A DNA stretch of 64,000 nucleotides from Yersinia nurmii (GCF_001112925.1 NZ_CPYD01000009.1:1-64000); one strand, 5' to 3'; counted from the first letter of the stretch, positions 50,432-62,082 are shown. Translations and numbers: made by a program. The notes: generated by a model not told the origin, from the letters alone.

Positions 50432-50824
50432 TTAGATTAAGGCGACGGCCAAAATGACCGCTGTCGCCACAATAGTCACCACCCAAAGCGTTTTAATGAT
50501 CAGCTCTGGTCCCATTTTGTCGTCTTTTACCACTATATTGACGGCCTTAGGTGCCAGTTCAAACCAGGTTTTGGTATGAAGCAACGCGGCCAATAGCGTG
50601 ATGATATTAATCAGTAGCACCAGCGGGTTTTGCAGGAAGCTAACAAATCCTTCCCAGCCTGCTGGGCCACCTTTCAGGGCGAAAACACCGTAAATCAGGA
50701 TAATACTAAACCAGACCGCCGGAACGGAGGTGCCTTCACGCAGCATATAGAAGCGGTAAAAACCCAGCTTCTGCCACCAGTTCGGGGCCATGGTGCGGAC
50801 ATAAGGTTTACGTTTAGTTGTCAT
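50432..50824 (-). CDS. frdC: fumarate reductase membrane subunit FrdC
   Basis: The 130-residue membrane anchor has three helices; [23 protein letters not shown] at the N-terminus is characteristic, and the helix-1 glutamate region [10 protein letters not shown] is conserved. Together with FrdD it binds menaquinol and attaches FrdAB to the inner membrane. Confidence 0.96.
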   Translation of the reverse strand: MTTKRKPYVRTMAPNWWQKLGFYRFYMLREGTSVPAVWFSIILIYGVFALKGGPAGWEGFVSFLQNPLVLLINIITLLAALLHTKTWFELAPKAVNIVVKDDKMGPELIIKTLWVVTIVATAVILAVALI

Positions 50825-50840
50825 TGCTGTTTCCCCTCCC

Positions 50841-51575
50841 TTATTGTGGCTTCAGCATAGCGATCATGAAGTCTTTCGCACTCTCAACCTTGCCCTGCTG
50901 AATCGCGGCGGCCGGGTCAACGTGTTTAGGACAAACTTCAGAGCAATAGCCGACGAAGGTACAGCTCCACACACCGTTGTTACCGTTGAGCTGCGGCATA
51001 CGCTGTTTCTTGCCGTGATCGCGGGTATCCAGATTGTAACGGTGTGCCAGTGTAATCGCTGCCGGGCCGATGAACTCTGGGTTTAGACCGAACTGTGGGC
51101 AAGCGGCGTAGCACAGACCACAGTTGATACAACCGGAGAACTGATGGTATTTCGCCATCTGTGCCGGAGTCTGGCGGGTTGGGCCATCTTTGGGATCTTG
51201 TTTATTGCCGATAATGTAAGGCTTGATGGCTTCCAGACTCTCGATAAAGTGAGTCATATCTACGACCAGATCGCGTTCGATCGGGAAGTTGCCTAAGGCT
51301 TCGACTTTCATGCCCTCGGTGTATTCCCGCAGGAAGGTTTTACAGGCCAGTTTGGGTACCCGGTTGACCATCATGCCGCACGAACCGCAGATCGCCATAC
51401 GGCAAGACCAGCGGTAAGACAGATCTGGCGCCAGATTGTCCTTGATATAACCCAAGGCATCGAGCAATGAAGTTTGCTCATCGTAAGGCACTTCGAAAGT
51501 TTCGAAGTGAGGTTCGCTATCCTGTTCAGGGTTGTAGCGCATGATCTCCATTTTCAGGACTTTCATATCAGCCAT
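50841..51575 (-). CDS. frdB: fumarate reductase iron-sulfur subunit FrdB
   Basis: The 244-residue subunit passes electrons from menaquinol to the flavin. The [2Fe-2S] cysteines are in [12 protein letters not shown] with the following ACKTF; the [4Fe-4S]/[3Fe-4S] cysteines are in [13 protein letters not shown] and [10 protein letters not shown]. The start ATG at 51575 ([15 protein letters not shown]) matches E. coli; a longer in-frame reading lies in frdA. It overlaps frdA by eight bases. Confidence 0.97.
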   Translation of the reverse strand: MADMKVLKMEIMRYNPEQDSEPHFETFEVPYDEQTSLLDALGYIKDNLAPDLSYRWSCRMAICGSCGMMVNRVPKLACKTFLREYTEGMKVEALGNFPIERDLVVDMTHFIESLEAIKPYIIGNKQDPKDGPTRQTPAQMAKYHQFSGCINCGLCYAACPQFGLNPEFIGPAAITLAHRYNLDTRDHGKKQRMPQLNGNNGVWSCTFVGYCSEVCPKHVDPAAAIQQGKVESAKDFMIAMLKPQ

Positions 51576-53382
51576 TCGCCTGCTCCTTATCCTTTTTATC
51601 TTGTGCCGTCTTCTTATCTTGCGCGGTGGCTTCTGCGCCGTAGACACGCTTGGCCGGTGCCAATTTGGTAATTTTCACATCGCTATACTCGAGGCGCGGC
51701 GTGCCGCCCGGCGTGTGGAAGGCCAGAGTATGTTTGAGGAAGTTGACGTCATCACGTTCGGTACAACCTTCGTCCAGACGCTGGTGGGCACCGCGAGACT
51801 CTTTACGGTTAAGTGCGGAGTGCGCCATACATTCAGCCACATCCAGACCGTAACCCAGCTCGATGGTGTACAGCAGGTCGGTATTGAATACGCTGGAGTT
51901 GTCGGTGATTTTCACGCGTTTAAAGCGCTCTTTCAGCTCGGCCAGCTTATCGACGGTTTTCTGCATGAGTTCTGGCGTACGGTAGATACCACAGCCTTCC
52001 TCCATGGAAAGACCCATTTCATCGCGGATTTTAGCCCAGTTCTCCGTTCCTTCCTGTTTCATCAGGTTGGTCAGGCGGGCCTCTACGTCGCGGGTTTGCG
52101 CATCCAGCGCGCTGCCGTTCGCTGGACCACTTTCCATGGCGCGTTGTGCGGCTTGTTCACCGGCTACGCGGCCAAAGACCACCAGTTCGGCTAGTGAATT
52201 AGAACCGAGGCGGTTTGCACCATGCAGACCAACGGAAGAACATTCACCGACGGCAAATAGCCCTTTAATACGGGTTTCACACTGCTGATTGGTTTCGATG
52301 CCACCCATGGTGTAATGTGCGGTTGGGCGCACTGGGATCGGATCTTTTACCGGGTCGACACCCACATAGGCTTTTGCCAGTTCGCAGATGAACGGCAGGC
52401 GTTCCAGCAGTTTTTTCTCACCCAGATGACGTAAATCCAGATAAACCACATCGCCACGCGGTGTCGCAATGGTGCGGCCAGCGCGCCATTCGTGCCAGAA
52501 AGCCTGAGAAACTTTATCTCGCGGCCCCAACTCCATATATTTGTTTTCTGGTTTACCCAACGGAGTTTCTGGCCCCATGCCGTAGTCTTGTAGATAGCGG
52601 TAGCCATCTTTATTCACTAGAATACCGCCTTCGCCACGACAGCCTTCGGTCATCAGGATGCCTGAACCAGGCAAGCCGGTTGGGTGATACTGTACAAACT
52701 CCATATCCCGCAGTGGAACACCGTGGTGGAAAGCCATGCCCATGCCATCACCGGTGACGATACCGCCGTTGGTGTTGTAGCGATAGACACGTCCGGCACC
52801 GCCGGTCGCCATGATAACGGCATTGGCGCGAATCTGGATTTTCGTGCCTTCCATCATATTCAGCGCAACAACGCCGCGCGCCTGTCCATCATCCACTAAG
52901 ATATCGAGAACAAAATGTTCATCAAATCGTTGTATTTGTGGATATTTCAGGGAGGTTTGGAACAGAGTGTGCAGCATATGGAAGCCGGTTTTATCGGCGG
53001 CAAACCAGGTGCGTTCAATCTTCATACCGCCAAAACGACGAACGTTTACAGAACCATCGGGTTTACGGCTCCACGGACATCCCCAGATTTCCAGCTGCGC
53101 CATTTCTTCCGGGCAACTGTGAACAAAGTGGTCAACGACATCCTGTTCACAGAGCCAGTCGCCGCCAGCAACCGTATCGTTGAAATGGTAGTCGAAAGAA
53201 TCGTGGTCCTGAGTGACGGCGGCTGATCCCCCTTCGGCGGCCACGGTGTGGCTACGCATTGGGTAAACTTTCGAGATAAGAGCAATCTTCAGTTGGGGGT
53301 TGGCTTCCGCTGCGGCTATTGCTGCACGTAAACCAGCACCCCCGGCCCCGATAATGGCAAGGTCGGCGTTAAAGGTTTGCAC
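51568..53382 (-). CDS. frdA: fumarate reductase flavoprotein subunit FrdA
   Basis: FrdA reduces fumarate to succinate in anaerobic respiration. The 604-residue protein has the N-terminal FAD fold ([16 protein letters not shown]), the histidine carrying covalent FAD in [11 protein letters not shown], and the dicarboxylate-site region with [10 protein letters not shown]. The C-terminal tail carries a short repeated stretch (TAQDKK twice), a local expansion beyond the conserved core. It is the first gene of frdABCD and works with AspA and DcuA encoded at 34-37 kb. Confidence 0.98.
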   Translation of the reverse strand: MQTFNADLAIIGAGGAGLRAAIAAAEANPQLKIALISKVYPMRSHTVAAEGGSAAVTQDHDSFDYHFNDTVAGGDWLCEQDVVDHFVHSCPEEMAQLEIWGCPWSRKPDGSVNVRRFGGMKIERTWFAADKTGFHMLHTLFQTSLKYPQIQRFDEHFVLDILVDDGQARGVVALNMMEGTKIQIRANAVIMATGGAGRVYRYNTNGGIVTGDGMGMAFHHGVPLRDMEFVQYHPTGLPGSGILMTEGCRGEGGILVNKDGYRYLQDYGMGPETPLGKPENKYMELGPRDKVSQAFWHEWRAGRTIATPRGDVVYLDLRHLGEKKLLERLPFICELAKAYVGVDPVKDPIPVRPTAHYTMGGIETNQQCETRIKGLFAVGECSSVGLHGANRLGSNSLAELVVFGRVAGEQAAQRAMESGPANGSALDAQTRDVEARLTNLMKQEGTENWAKIRDEMGLSMEEGCGIYRTPELMQKTVDKLAELKERFKRVKITDNSSVFNTDLLYTIELGYGLDVAECMAHSALNRKESRGAHQRLDEGCTERDDVNFLKHTLAFHTPGGTPRLEYSDVKITKLAPAKRVYGAEATAQDKKTAQDKKDKEQANG

Positions 53383-53895
53383 TGCGCTTCTCCATTGTTC
53401 AAGTTAAATTCTTATAACCTTGGTACCTGAAGCTGCGGTGGGTTAACTGTATTTTCTCAACCAAATCACAGACCTGAATCAGTTTATCGGGATCGGTTTA
53501 CCAGTTGCCTACCTGTAACTTCAATGGCCTCGGCTATATAAAAGGAATGTCTATTCTTAATATGGTTTTTAATATTATTTCCTTGCTAATCAATTGCTCG
53601 ATGCAAGGGGGAACTCATTAAGAATAGCAATTTCTTACTTTTTGTATGGGAATGAGTATACCTAATCATAAGTAGTAGAAATTTGATGTGATCGATTGTT
53701 TTGTTTTATTTGAACCTCTGCGCGCGGGCTAACTGGCAGAAACGTGATCGCAGACAGGATCTGCTGTTGCTAAGGATTTTTGACGGCGGGTTATGCTGAA
53801 TTTGTGGCATAAATAGGCAATCTTTGTCGCAAATTTGTTTGCCTGATAGGATGCGAGTAGACTGCATCCCCTGTTTGATTTCGGAGTTAACCACC
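53383..53895. other. divergent intergenic region frdA-epmA
   Basis: This holds the promoters of the frd operon and epmA. I looked for an FNR palindrome (TTGAT-N4-ATCAA) and found only half sites. No gene is seen. Confidence 0.45.
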
Positions 53896-54873
53896 ATGAG
53901 CGAAACGGCAAGCTGGCAGCCAAGTGCACCTATCGCCAATTTGTTGAAACGCGCAGCAATAATGGCAGAAATACGACGGTTCTTTGCCGATCGTGGCGTA
54001 TTAGAAGTTGAAACGCCAGCCATGAGCCAAGCGACAGTGACAGATATCCACCTGTCTCCTTTTGAAACCCGGTTTGTTGGCCCGGGTGCTGCCGATGGCA
54101 TGACGCTGTACATGATGACCAGTCCGGAATATCACATGAAGCGCCTACTGGCGGCTGGCAGCGGCTCCATTTATCAATTGGGTCGTAGTTTCCGCAATGA
54201 AGAGGCCGGTCGTCACCATAATCCCGAGTTCACCATGCTCGAATGGTATCGTCCTCATTATGATATGTATCGCTTAATGAATGAGGTCGATGACCTGCTA
54301 CAGCAGATTCTGGATTGTAGCAGCGCAGAAACGCTGTCTTATCAGCAGGCTTTCCTGCGCCATTTGGATGTCGATCCACTGTCAGCGGACAAAACCCAAC
54401 TGCGGGAAGCGGCAGCGAAGCTGGATTTGAGCAACATCGCCGATACAGAAGACGACCGCGACACGCTGTTACAGCTGCTGTTCACCGTTGGCGTAGAACC
54501 GCATATTGGCCGTGAAAAACCGGCCTTTGTGTATCATTTCCCCGCGTCTCAAGCGTCATTAGCTGAAATCAGTACCGAAGACCATCGGGTAGCTGAGCGT
54601 TTCGAGGTGTACTTCAAAGGCATGGAGTTAGCCAACGGTTTCCGCGAGCTGACCGATGCCAATGAGCAGTTAAAACGCTTTGAACAGGATAATCGCCGCC
54701 GCGCCGTTCTGGGGTTGCCGCAAAATCCAATCGATGTGAATCTGATCGCAGCGTTACAGCACGGTATGCCAGATTGCTCCGGCGTTGCGCTGGGTGTCGA
54801 TCGTTTAGTGATGCTGGCCCTAGGAGCGGAGCGATTGAGCGAGGTTATGGCTTTCCCTGTCGATCGGGCCTGA
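53896..54873 (+). CDS. epmA: EF-P--(R)-beta-lysine ligase EpmA
   Basis: This class II lysyl-tRNA-synthetase paralogue lacks the anticodon-binding domain and attaches (R)-beta-lysine to K34 of EF-P. The 325 residues include class II motif 2 ([22 protein letters not shown]) and motif 3 ([15 protein letters not shown]). The ATG at 53896 has GGAG nine bases upstream. efp and epmB are also in the window. Confidence 0.97.
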   Translation: MSETASWQPSAPIANLLKRAAIMAEIRRFFADRGVLEVETPAMSQATVTDIHLSPFETRFVGPGAADGMTLYMMTSPEYHMKRLLAAGSGSIYQLGRSFRNEEAGRHHNPEFTMLEWYRPHYDMYRLMNEVDDLLQQILDCSSAETLSYQQAFLRHLDVDPLSADKTQLREAAAKLDLSNIADTEDDRDTLLQLLFTVGVEPHIGREKPAFVYHFPASQASLAEISTEDHRVAERFEVYFKGMELANGFRELTDANEQLKRFEQDNRRRAVLGLPQNPIDVNLIAALQHGMPDCSGVALGVDRLVMLALGAERLSEVMAFPVDRA

Positions 54874-54886
54874 TGACCTGTCGTCC

Positions 54887-55047
54887 TTGACGCTGCAGCG
54901 GTGTTCGCTGCGTTCACTCACCCGAATCACTGACAGGTGTCAGCTCATCGGGATGAGTTCGCTGGCTGCCTTGCTGCAACGGCAATGCCTGTGGGTAATG
55001 TCAGGGAATCTTTGACGCTGCAGCGGTGTTCGCTGCGTTTACTCACC
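54887..55047. repeat. large imperfect palindromic repeat with a duplicated arm (YPAL-like)
   Basis: The stretch 54890-54982 folds as one long hairpin: GCTGCAGCGG ... CACTCACCCGA against TCGGGATGAGT ... GCTGCAAC, with TGAC-AGG-TGTCA at the tip. A 36-base segment at 54887-54922 (TTGACGCTGCAGCGGTGTT and onward) recurs at 55012-55047 with one mismatch. It resembles the Yersinia palindromic (YPAL) elements that I remember, but I could not check this. It lies between epmA and its terminator. Confidence 0.65.
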
Positions 55048-55090
55048 ACAACCAGAGGTGGGTGAAAGTTCTCTAAGATTGTCCGATGGT

Positions 55091-55130
55091 AAAAATGGCC
55101 CGATTCCGCAAAGAATCAGGCCATTTTTTT
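55091..55130. terminator. bidirectional terminator between epmA and mscM
   Basis: AAAATGGCCCGATTC pairs with GAATCAGGCCATTTT around CGCAAA, followed by a seven-T tract; the genes converge. Confidence 0.88.
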
Positions 55131-55155
55131 ACCCAAAAACCAGGCTAATGAATCA

Positions 55156-58100
55156 CTACAGGCTGCCCGGTGTGCGGGTATTATTGCGAGTTGGCGTGTT
55201 ACCCACGCTACGGCCAGCGCGCCCCAGCGTTTCCATTCGAACCTGGAATGGTGGAAACGGCAGAACAATACCGTGCTCGCGGAAGCCTTCCAGAATCAGT
55301 TGATGTATCTCGTGGCGCATTGGCAGGCGATGAAGCATTTCGGCGGCATAGATGCGCAACTCGAAAATCTGGATGCCTTGCTGTAGATCCATCAGGAATG
55401 CTTCTGGCCCAGGGTTATCCAAGACCATGGAACAACGTCTGGCGGCGGTAAGCAGCAGTTCGGTCACTTCTTCGCTATTGGCTTCTGCCGGAGCCGGTAC
55501 TGTTAAGACCACACGAGTAATCGGATCGGACAGTGACCAGTTAATGAATTGCTCGGTGATAAAGGCCTTATTCGGCACGATAATCTCTTTGCGATCCCAG
55601 TCGGAAATGGTGGTGGCACGGGTATTGATTTTGGTTACGCTACCGGTCAAATCGCGAATAGTGACGGTATCGCCAATACGAATCGGTTTTTCAAATAAAA
55701 TGATCAGCCCGGATACGAAGTTGGCAAAAATTTCCTGTAAACCAAAGCCTAATCCTAAACCTAGAGCGGCGACCAGCCATTGAAATTTCGCCCATTCAAT
55801 CCCCAGTAGTGAAAAGCCTAATAGACCGCCGAACAAAATTACCAGATATTTGGTAATAGTCGAAATGGCATAACCGGTGCCAGGCGTCAGATCCAAATGC
55901 TGTAATAACGCCAGTTCCAGCAGGGCAGGCAGGTTCCGCACTAACTGTGCCGTCACGATCACGACCAAAATGGCGATGATCAGCGATCCCATAGTGATCG
56001 GCTGGATAGATTCGACGCCGTTGATAGTCGAAGAAACATCCCATAGGCGAATATTTTCTAGGAAACCAAAGGCTGAATGGATCTCTGACCACAGGAAGAT
56101 CACTGAAACCAGCGCGATCATAGTGAGTATGGAACGTACCAGACGCAACGATTGAGCGCTGATCACGTCCAGATCGATAACCGGCTCATCTACATCGACC
56201 GAACCCTCGGAACTGTTCGTATGCGGCGTATCTTCTTCACCTCTGGCACGCTGCGCCAAGATATCGGCCCGACGCTGTTTCGCACGGTCAAAGGCAATAC
56301 GGCGGCGCTGAATCAGCATCCAGCGGCGAATAATATGGTAAATCACTAGCAGGAAGAACCAGATGGCGACCGAGGTTTCCAGACGAGCCAGCAGCGCCTG
56401 AGATGTGGTTAGATACCCCATCAGCGACGCCAGCGCGGCAATCAGTGGAGCGGAAAGCAGCAGTCCCCACAGCGCCTGATTGACCTTATTCTCTCCCGAA
56501 CCTTTTTTATCAAGATACAGTGGAATACCGGCACGTTTCAGGCTGTTGGTGACCAAACTTAGCGCGATACACAGCAGTACAAAGCACAGTCGGCCTAATG
56601 TTCCAGCGAATTCGCGGTCGTTATAATTTTCAAAGGTAATCAACGCCATCATCAACGGAATAATCAGCCACACCGACATACGGTAAAAGCGCATCGCACG
56701 CGCGACCTGATCCGGTGCCCAGCGGAAATGGGTAATAAACAGGCCGTGAGGATGAGCAAAAGCGGCACTGATCATAAACACCCACAGTACCGGAACCGTG
56801 GCGGTCACCGCATTGCCAATGGCAATCGCCATCGGGTAGGACCAGGCGTTTTGCAATCCGTATCCCAGCGCCGCCCAGAGCACAGGTAGCGGCAAGGCCA
56901 CCAGAATCGACCAGAAAACGGTGCGTAACGTTAATGAAAACTGATCTTGGGTAACTTTGCCGACCCGGCTGCTGGCTCGCTCCAAAAACGCATGATAATG
57001 GCGACGGGAACTGACGCTAAAGCTAACAAACAGCAGCGCGCCGATAATCGGAATCAGCGTTTCCTGACTGGTCACCATCATCACAAAGGCGCCGCTGAGC
57101 TGGGATAAGGTATCCAGCGAAAGCAGTCGTGTCAGGTCACGAGCGACATCAATCGGATAAGACAAGGAAATTGGGCTAACGTCCGCAACCCAAAACAGGT
57201 AGCGGTGGGTCGCCTCGCGGATTTCATTCAGGGCATCAACCAGTTGACTATTGGCGACTTTCAGCTTCGTCAGTTCGAGAATCTGCGTGTCATAGCCAGA
57301 AAGCAGCGAATTGAGTAGTTCTCGCTGGGTGCGCAGTTGAGCGTCCATGATGCGTTGTTGCTGAGCCGTCAGCGGCGTACCGTCGTCCTGCGTCGCTTTA
57401 GTATCTTTTTGCTGCTGCTCCAGCATCCCTTCATAGGTTAGACGCTGAACTCGTAGCTGAGCCATATCTCGATCCAACTGTTGAGATTTTGGCATTTCAG
57501 GCAAGCGGGCTACGTGCGCTCGCAGGGTTTCCCCCAGTGCAGTGGATACACCCAGCCATTGCGCCTGTTCGCGGATGGTGCTGAGAGTCTGCCGAACTCG
57601 CAGAGTGTCTGCCGCCGCCTGACGTTGTTGAGAGGAAATCAGGTCCATGCGCTGAGCCTGACTGTTCAGCGCGCGGGATAAATCTCGGTTAGTTTCTAGC
57701 TGCTGGCTGATGGAGGCAGGGAGATCCCCCCCTTGTTCTGCCAGTAATTCGGTGCGCTCCAGCGCTCTTTCCGCTTCAAGCTGGCGCTGATTATTCAGAT
57801 TATTACGCAGCGTCTGCAATAAGGTGTCTGTCCGTTCATGGCTATTTTTATACACTTCGGCGCGCATGCGGGACAATTCTTGGCGGTTATTGGCAGAAAG
57901 CTGAGAAAGCTCCAGCTCATTCACTTTGGCTTTACGAGCCGTAACTTCCGCCTGTAATAGTGCAAATTGCGCCTGTGCCAGCGGAGACGTTGGTGAGTTT
58001 TGAGATTGAAGACGCGACGTAGCTTCACCTAACAGGCGGCGAGCATCTGATTGTTGTTGAGGAAGTTGTCCCAGAGAGTCGCTAATTTCCCGCAAACGAT

Positions 58101-58491
58101 CCTGTTCTTGCTGCATCTGACGCGAAAGTTCCAGCAGTTGGCTGCTGGTTTGCAGGATTTGCTGCTCCATCTCATTGGTCGATAAATTAGTTGGCACCGG
58201 CAGCGGCTTATCGCTATCCGGCGTCAACTGTTGACGTAACTCTCTGGTTAATTTAGGGAAATCATCAATGACTTTCTGGTACTGCTGCGCCCGCTCGTCG
58301 GACTCTTTCGCATCATTAAGCCAGTTGAGAGCACCTTGCAGCGCCTGAACAATTTCCGCCTGGTTGGCGGTTCCTTTATTCGCCTCTGCCTGCTTCAGCT
58401 CTTGCCTGAGCTGAGCCTCATTAGGCTGAGTTGCCGCATAAAGCGGCAGAGAGAGAAAAATACCAAGCAGGAATGTGGTTATCAGGCGCAC
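55156..58491 (-). CDS. mscM: miniconductance mechanosensitive channel MscM
   Basis: The 1111-residue inner-membrane channel opens under membrane tension during hypo-osmotic shock. It has a signal peptide (LSLPLYA), a long periplasmic domain rich in coiled-coil heptads and glutamine (about residues 25-450), about 11 membrane helices, and the MscS core with the pore helix ALGLGLGFGLQEIFANFVSG, followed by KPIRIGDTVTI. Size and layout match E. coli MscM (YjeP). It lies directly upstream of, but reads away from, epmA, and is cotranscribed with psd. Confidence 0.96.
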   Translation of the reverse strand: MRLITTFLLGIFLSLPLYAATQPNEAQLRQELKQAEANKGTANQAEIVQALQGALNWLNDAKESDERAQQYQKVIDDFPKLTRELRQQLTPDSDKPLPVPTNLSTNEMEQQILQTSSQLLELSRQMQQEQDRLREISDSLGQLPQQQSDARRLLGEATSRLQSQNSPTSPLAQAQFALLQAEVTARKAKVNELELSQLSANNRQELSRMRAEVYKNSHERTDTLLQTLRNNLNNQRQLEAERALERTELLAEQGGDLPASISQQLETNRDLSRALNSQAQRMDLISSQQRQAAADTLRVRQTLSTIREQAQWLGVSTALGETLRAHVARLPEMPKSQQLDRDMAQLRVQRLTYEGMLEQQQKDTKATQDDGTPLTAQQQRIMDAQLRTQRELLNSLLSGYDTQILELTKLKVANSQLVDALNEIREATHRYLFWVADVSPISLSYPIDVARDLTRLLSLDTLSQLSGAFVMMVTSQETLIPIIGALLFVSFSVSSRRHYHAFLERASSRVGKVTQDQFSLTLRTVFWSILVALPLPVLWAALGYGLQNAWSYPMAIAIGNAVTATVPVLWVFMISAAFAHPHGLFITHFRWAPDQVARAMRFYRMSVWLIIPLMMALITFENYNDREFAGTLGRLCFVLLCIALSLVTNSLKRAGIPLYLDKKGSGENKVNQALWGLLLSAPLIAALASLMGYLTTSQALLARLETSVAIWFFLLVIYHIIRRWMLIQRRRIAFDRAKQRRADILAQRARGEEDTPHTNSSEGSVDVDEPVIDLDVISAQSLRLVRSILTMIALVSVIFLWSEIHSAFGFLENIRLWDVSSTINGVESIQPITMGSLIIAILVVIVTAQLVRNLPALLELALLQHLDLTPGTGYAISTITKYLVILFGGLLGFSLLGIEWAKFQWLVAALGLGLGFGLQEIFANFVSGLIILFEKPIRIGDTVTIRDLTGSVTKINTRATTISDWDRKEIIVPNKAFITEQFINWSLSDPITRVVLTVPAPAEANSEEVTELLLTAARRCSMVLDNPGPEAFLMDLQQGIQIFELRIYAAEMLHRLPMRHEIHQLILEGFREHGIVLPFPPFQVRMETLGRAGRSVGNTPTRNNTRTPGSL

Positions 58492-58532
58492 GTTTTGCTT
58501 CCTTAAATCAAGTTACGCCATAAAGCGTTAGG

Positions 58533-59414
58533 TTAGCATGGAGGAGTCGGGGGAACGGCTTCAGCCAGTAGCTCACCCATACGGGTGATGGAGCCACTGT
58601 TTAGCTGCGGAGCCAGATACACTTTGCCTGATGCAAACAGGTTAATCACCGTTGAGCCCAGTTTGAAGCGACCCATTTCCTGCCCTTTTTCCAATGTAAT
58701 CGCACCTTCTTCACCGGCCTGTGGGTAGGTCCAGCGGCGGATAACCCCTTCGCGGGTTGGATTGGTTGTTCCTGCCCAAACGGTTTCAATGCTGCCGACA
58801 ATGGTGGCACCGACCAGAATCTGCGCCATCGGGCCAAAAGCGGTATCAAAGATACAGATCACGCGTTCGTTACGGGCAAACAGGTTAGGGACATTGGCTG
58901 CGGTCAGCGGATTGACGGAGAATAAATCCCCAGGCACATAAATCATTTCACGCAGTACACCGTCACAAGGCATATGCACTCGATGATAATCGCGCGGCGC
59001 CAAATACGTGGTAATAAACGTGCCGTTCTTGAATTCTTCAGCCAACAGGTAGTTACCGGCCAGTAAAGCTTCCAGCGTGTAATGGTGGCCTTTTGCCTGC
59101 AAGATTTGGTCTTCGCGGATAGCACCAAGTTGACTGACGGTACCGTCAGCAGGCTGTGCTAGCACATTGTCTTCCGCCACAACAGGACGTGCATCCGGGC
59201 GTAATGGACGAACGAAAAATTCGTTGAAAGTGGCATAAGCGGTGAATTCTGGGTTCTGCGCTTCTTTCATATCCACGTTATAGAAACGGGCAAAGCCTTT
59301 AATAACCAGTTGAGTCAACCAGCCGCCTTTTTTGTCTGCACCCCAGCCAGCCAAGCGTGTAAGCCCTTGCTTGGGAAGTAAATATTGCAGTCTGATTTTG
59401 ATGCTATCCAGCAC
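58533..59414 (-). CDS. psd: phosphatidylserine decarboxylase proenzyme
   Basis: Psd makes phosphatidylethanolamine by decarboxylating phosphatidylserine at the inner membrane. The 293-residue proenzyme is self-cleaved at the LGST motif (Gly253-Ser254), with serine 254 becoming the pyruvoyl prosthetic group. The start is a GTG with AGAGG six bases upstream. It is in the rsgA-psd-mscM group. Confidence 0.97.
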   Translation of the reverse strand: MLDSIKIRLQYLLPKQGLTRLAGWGADKKGGWLTQLVIKGFARFYNVDMKEAQNPEFTAYATFNEFFVRPLRPDARPVVAEDNVLAQPADGTVSQLGAIREDQILQAKGHHYTLEALLAGNYLLAEEFKNGTFITTYLAPRDYHRVHMPCDGVLREMIYVPGDLFSVNPLTAANVPNLFARNERVICIFDTAFGPMAQILVGATIVGSIETVWAGTTNPTREGVIRRWTYPQAGEEGAITLEKGQEMGRFKLGSTVINLFASGKVYLAPQLNSGSITRMGELLAEAVPPTPPC

Positions 59415-59488
59415 GAGAACCTCTTGGATTAGGCATTAGCCATTAGATAAAAGGGGCGCATTGTAACGATCGGCGCCCGCAATGTTAG

Positions 59489-60535
59489 TTATTCAGAATC
59501 TGAAAGCGGTTTGCGTGGTTTGACTTGTTCCATGCTTTCCAGAATTCGATGGTAGTTATCGAAACGCTCTTCGGCAATATCACCGCGTTCCACCGCTTCG
59601 CGCAGGGCGCAGCCGGGATCGCTGGTATGGCTGCAATCTCGGAACTTGCAATGACCAATGTAGTTACGGAATTCGACAAACCCTTGCGTGATTTGTTCCG
59701 GTGCTAAATGCCACAGGCCAAATTCGCGCACTCCGGGTGAATCGATCACATCGCCGCCGTGCTGGAAATGATACAAGCGCGCAGCGGTGGTAGTGTGTTG
59801 TCCTAAACCGGAGTTATCAGAAACTGTGTTGACCAAAATTTGCGTATCACTTGGTGGTAACAGGGCATTCAGCAGGCTGGATTTACCCACGCCGGATTGG
59901 CCGGCGAAAATGCTGATACGACCAGCCAGCGCCTGTTCAAAGGCTTCCATCCCTTCGCGGGTTTGGCTAGACACTTCCAGTACCTTGTAATCGATGCGGC
60001 GATAGATATCCATCATGCCATCGACGAATTTACGGCCTTCGGCATCTAACAGATCGACTTTATTCAGTACGATCAGCGGCTCTACGTCCAGCGTTTCACA
60101 GGCCACCAGATAGCGATCAATTATATTGAGTGAGAGTTCCGGCAAAATGGCCGAGACGATCACGATTTGATCGATGTTAGCAGCGATCGGTTTCACGCCG
60201 TCGTAAATATCAGGGCGGGTTAAAACCGAAGTACGTTCATGTACCGCTTCAACGATACCTTTAACTCGAACACCTTCCTGCTGAATACCCGGTCGCCAAA
60301 CGACACGGTCACCGGTTACCAAAGAGGTAATGGTGCGACGGATATTACAACGGTGTTGGGTGCCATCAGTGGCTTCAACGTCGGCATGCTGACCGAAACG
60401 GCTGATTACGATACCTTCTTGCGCATCGCCAAGCTGAGAGTCATCTAACTCAGGTTTTCTATCAGTGCGTAGCCGGCGCTGATGGTTAGCCTGCACGCGG
60501 CGTTGTTGACCTTTGGACAGTTTATTCTTGCTCAC
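59489..60535 (-). CDS. rsgA: ribosome small-subunit GTPase RsgA
   Basis: RsgA is a circularly permuted GTPase that assists late 30S subunit assembly. The 348 residues show the motif order NKVD (158-161), GQSGVGKSS (212-220), DSPG (265-268), an N-terminal OB fold, and a C-terminal zinc site with C296, C301, H303 and C309. It is upstream of psd and divergent from orn, as in E. coli. Confidence 0.97.
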   Translation of the reverse strand: MSKNKLSKGQQRRVQANHQRRLRTDRKPELDDSQLGDAQEGIVISRFGQHADVEATDGTQHRCNIRRTITSLVTGDRVVWRPGIQQEGVRVKGIVEAVHERTSVLTRPDIYDGVKPIAANIDQIVIVSAILPELSLNIIDRYLVACETLDVEPLIVLNKVDLLDAEGRKFVDGMMDIYRRIDYKVLEVSSQTREGMEAFEQALAGRISIFAGQSGVGKSSLLNALLPPSDTQILVNTVSDNSGLGQHTTTAARLYHFQHGGDVIDSPGVREFGLWHLAPEQITQGFVEFRNYIGHCKFRDCSHTSDPGCALREAVERGDIAEERFDNYHRILESMEQVKPRKPLSDSE

Positions 60536-60654
60536 TGCGCCTCACTTGAATCTGCATTTATCGCTCGTTGCGACCAAAAGGACTATGATACACATAATTT
60601 TATCATTTAACCGTTTGTTCGGTTGATCCCCCCGATGAATAGGCAGGAAATATC

Positions 60655-61200
60655 ATGGTAGGAAATGAAAATAATCTGATCTGGATTGATCTGGAAATGA
60701 CCGGTCTCGATCCAGAACGGGATCGGATTATTGAGATCGCAACGTTGGTAACGGATGCCAATCTTAATATTCTGGCAGAAGGCCCGGTTTTGGCGGTGCA
60801 TCAATCTGATGAGCAACTGGCGCTAATGGATGAGTGGAATGTGCGTACTCATACCGGTAGCGGCTTGGTTGAGCGCGTAAAAGCCAGCCCATTCAACGAC
60901 CATGATGCAGAAATGCAGACCATTGCTTTCCTCGAACAATGGGTACCCGCCGGTAAATCGCCTATCTGTGGTAACAGCGTGGGTCAGGATCGCCGCTTCC
61001 TGTTCCGCTATATGCCTGCGCTGGAAGCTTACTTTCACTATCGCTATTTAGACGTCAGTACATTGAAAGAGCTGGCTCGTCGTTGGAAACCGGAAATCCT
61101 GCCGGGCTTTAAAAAGCAAAATACGCATCAGGCGCTGGACGATATTCGTGAATCTGTGGCGGAACTGGCTTATTACCGCGAACACTTTATCCAGCTTTAG
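60655..61200 (+). CDS. orn: oligoribonuclease
   Basis: Orn degrades the shortest RNA fragments (dinucleotides, including pGpG from c-di-GMP turnover). The 181-residue DEDDh exonuclease has D12 and E14 (IDLEMTG), D112, H158 and D163, the full catalytic set. The start ATG follows AGGAAATATC. Divergent from rsgA. Confidence 0.98.
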   Translation: MVGNENNLIWIDLEMTGLDPERDRIIEIATLVTDANLNILAEGPVLAVHQSDEQLALMDEWNVRTHTGSGLVERVKASPFNDHDAEMQTIAFLEQWVPAGKSPICGNSVGQDRRFLFRYMPALEAYFHYRYLDVSTLKELARRWKPEILPGFKKQNTHQALDDIRESVAELAYYREHFIQL

Positions 61201-61385
61201 TCTTTAATAGATAAAATCTGGCTTAAACACGGCAGAATCTTGTTCTCAGTACTATGATTCTGTCGTGCAAATCACGGGTTTTCAGCGCGTAGCCGATTTA
61301 TTCGACACCCGTCGCTGGCAAAAAGTACATATTGCTGATTTAATCGACACTTGAACGAAAAAATGATTTTTTTGCTTTCAGGGGC

Positions 61386-61413
61386 TTGCAGCAAAACGGA
61401 ATTCTCGTATAAT
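61386..61413 (+). promoter_or_regulatory. promoter of the tRNA-Gly cluster
   Basis: TTGCAG and TATAAT with a 16-base spacer are followed by a GC-rich GCGCACCCCG discriminator, typical of stringently controlled stable-RNA promoters. The rest of 61201-61472 holds only a hairpin (61231-61266) after orn. Confidence 0.75.
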
Positions 61414-61472
61414 GCGCACCCCGTACCGATGAAGATTTTCGCCAGTTAGCGAGATCGAATTTAGTACGTAGA

Positions 61473-61548
<76 letters not shown>

Positions 61549-61609
61549 AATTTTTAAAGTAGTGGCAGAAGCTAACGATGTCGGCGAACCATTCGCTAAT
61601 ATCTGTGAT

Positions 61610-61685
<76 letters not shown>

Positions 61686-61746
61686 ATCTTCAGCCATGAA
61701 TACCAAATGCCGTCAAGCAGACAGCAAGGTGCATCAGCATCTCAAT

Positions 61747-61822
<76 letters not shown>

Positions 61823-61846
61823 ATTTTATCTTCATCTCCAAAATAA

Positions 61847-62082
61847 TTATCCACAGACAGTTCGCGCTTTTTGCCGTGCCTTTCACAGAATGTATTAACT
61901 TCTTCAACAGACTTATCCACAGATTCTGTATTTTTTATATACTGATGCTAATTAAACCAATGACTATTGCCTAATTTTAACTATTTGTTTTAATTGTTTA
62001 TTTATTTATGGGAAAACGTTATGGCGATCTCTTGCGCTTTTTTTCCCACTTGATTGGCAAGGCATTTTTATTTTTATGCACA
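61847..62082 (+). promoter_or_regulatory. cluster of three DnaA boxes (datA-like locus)
   Basis: TTATCCACA occurs at 61847-61855 and again at 61913-61921, and TTATGCACA at 62074-62082, all in the same orientation, in the gene-free gap between the glycine tRNAs and queG. E. coli datA, which titrates DnaA and promotes DnaA-ATP hydrolysis, is in the glyVXY-queG region. I could not place an IHF site with confidence. The gap holds no gene. Confidence 0.65.

Noticed and set aside
53383..53895. FNR box for the frd operon
   Set aside because: Only half sites found; no TTGAT-N4-ATCAA palindrome could be placed.
55352..55783. 143-codon plus-strand frame inside mscM
   Set aside because: Antisense shadow of the MscS core; composition reflects the complementary codons.
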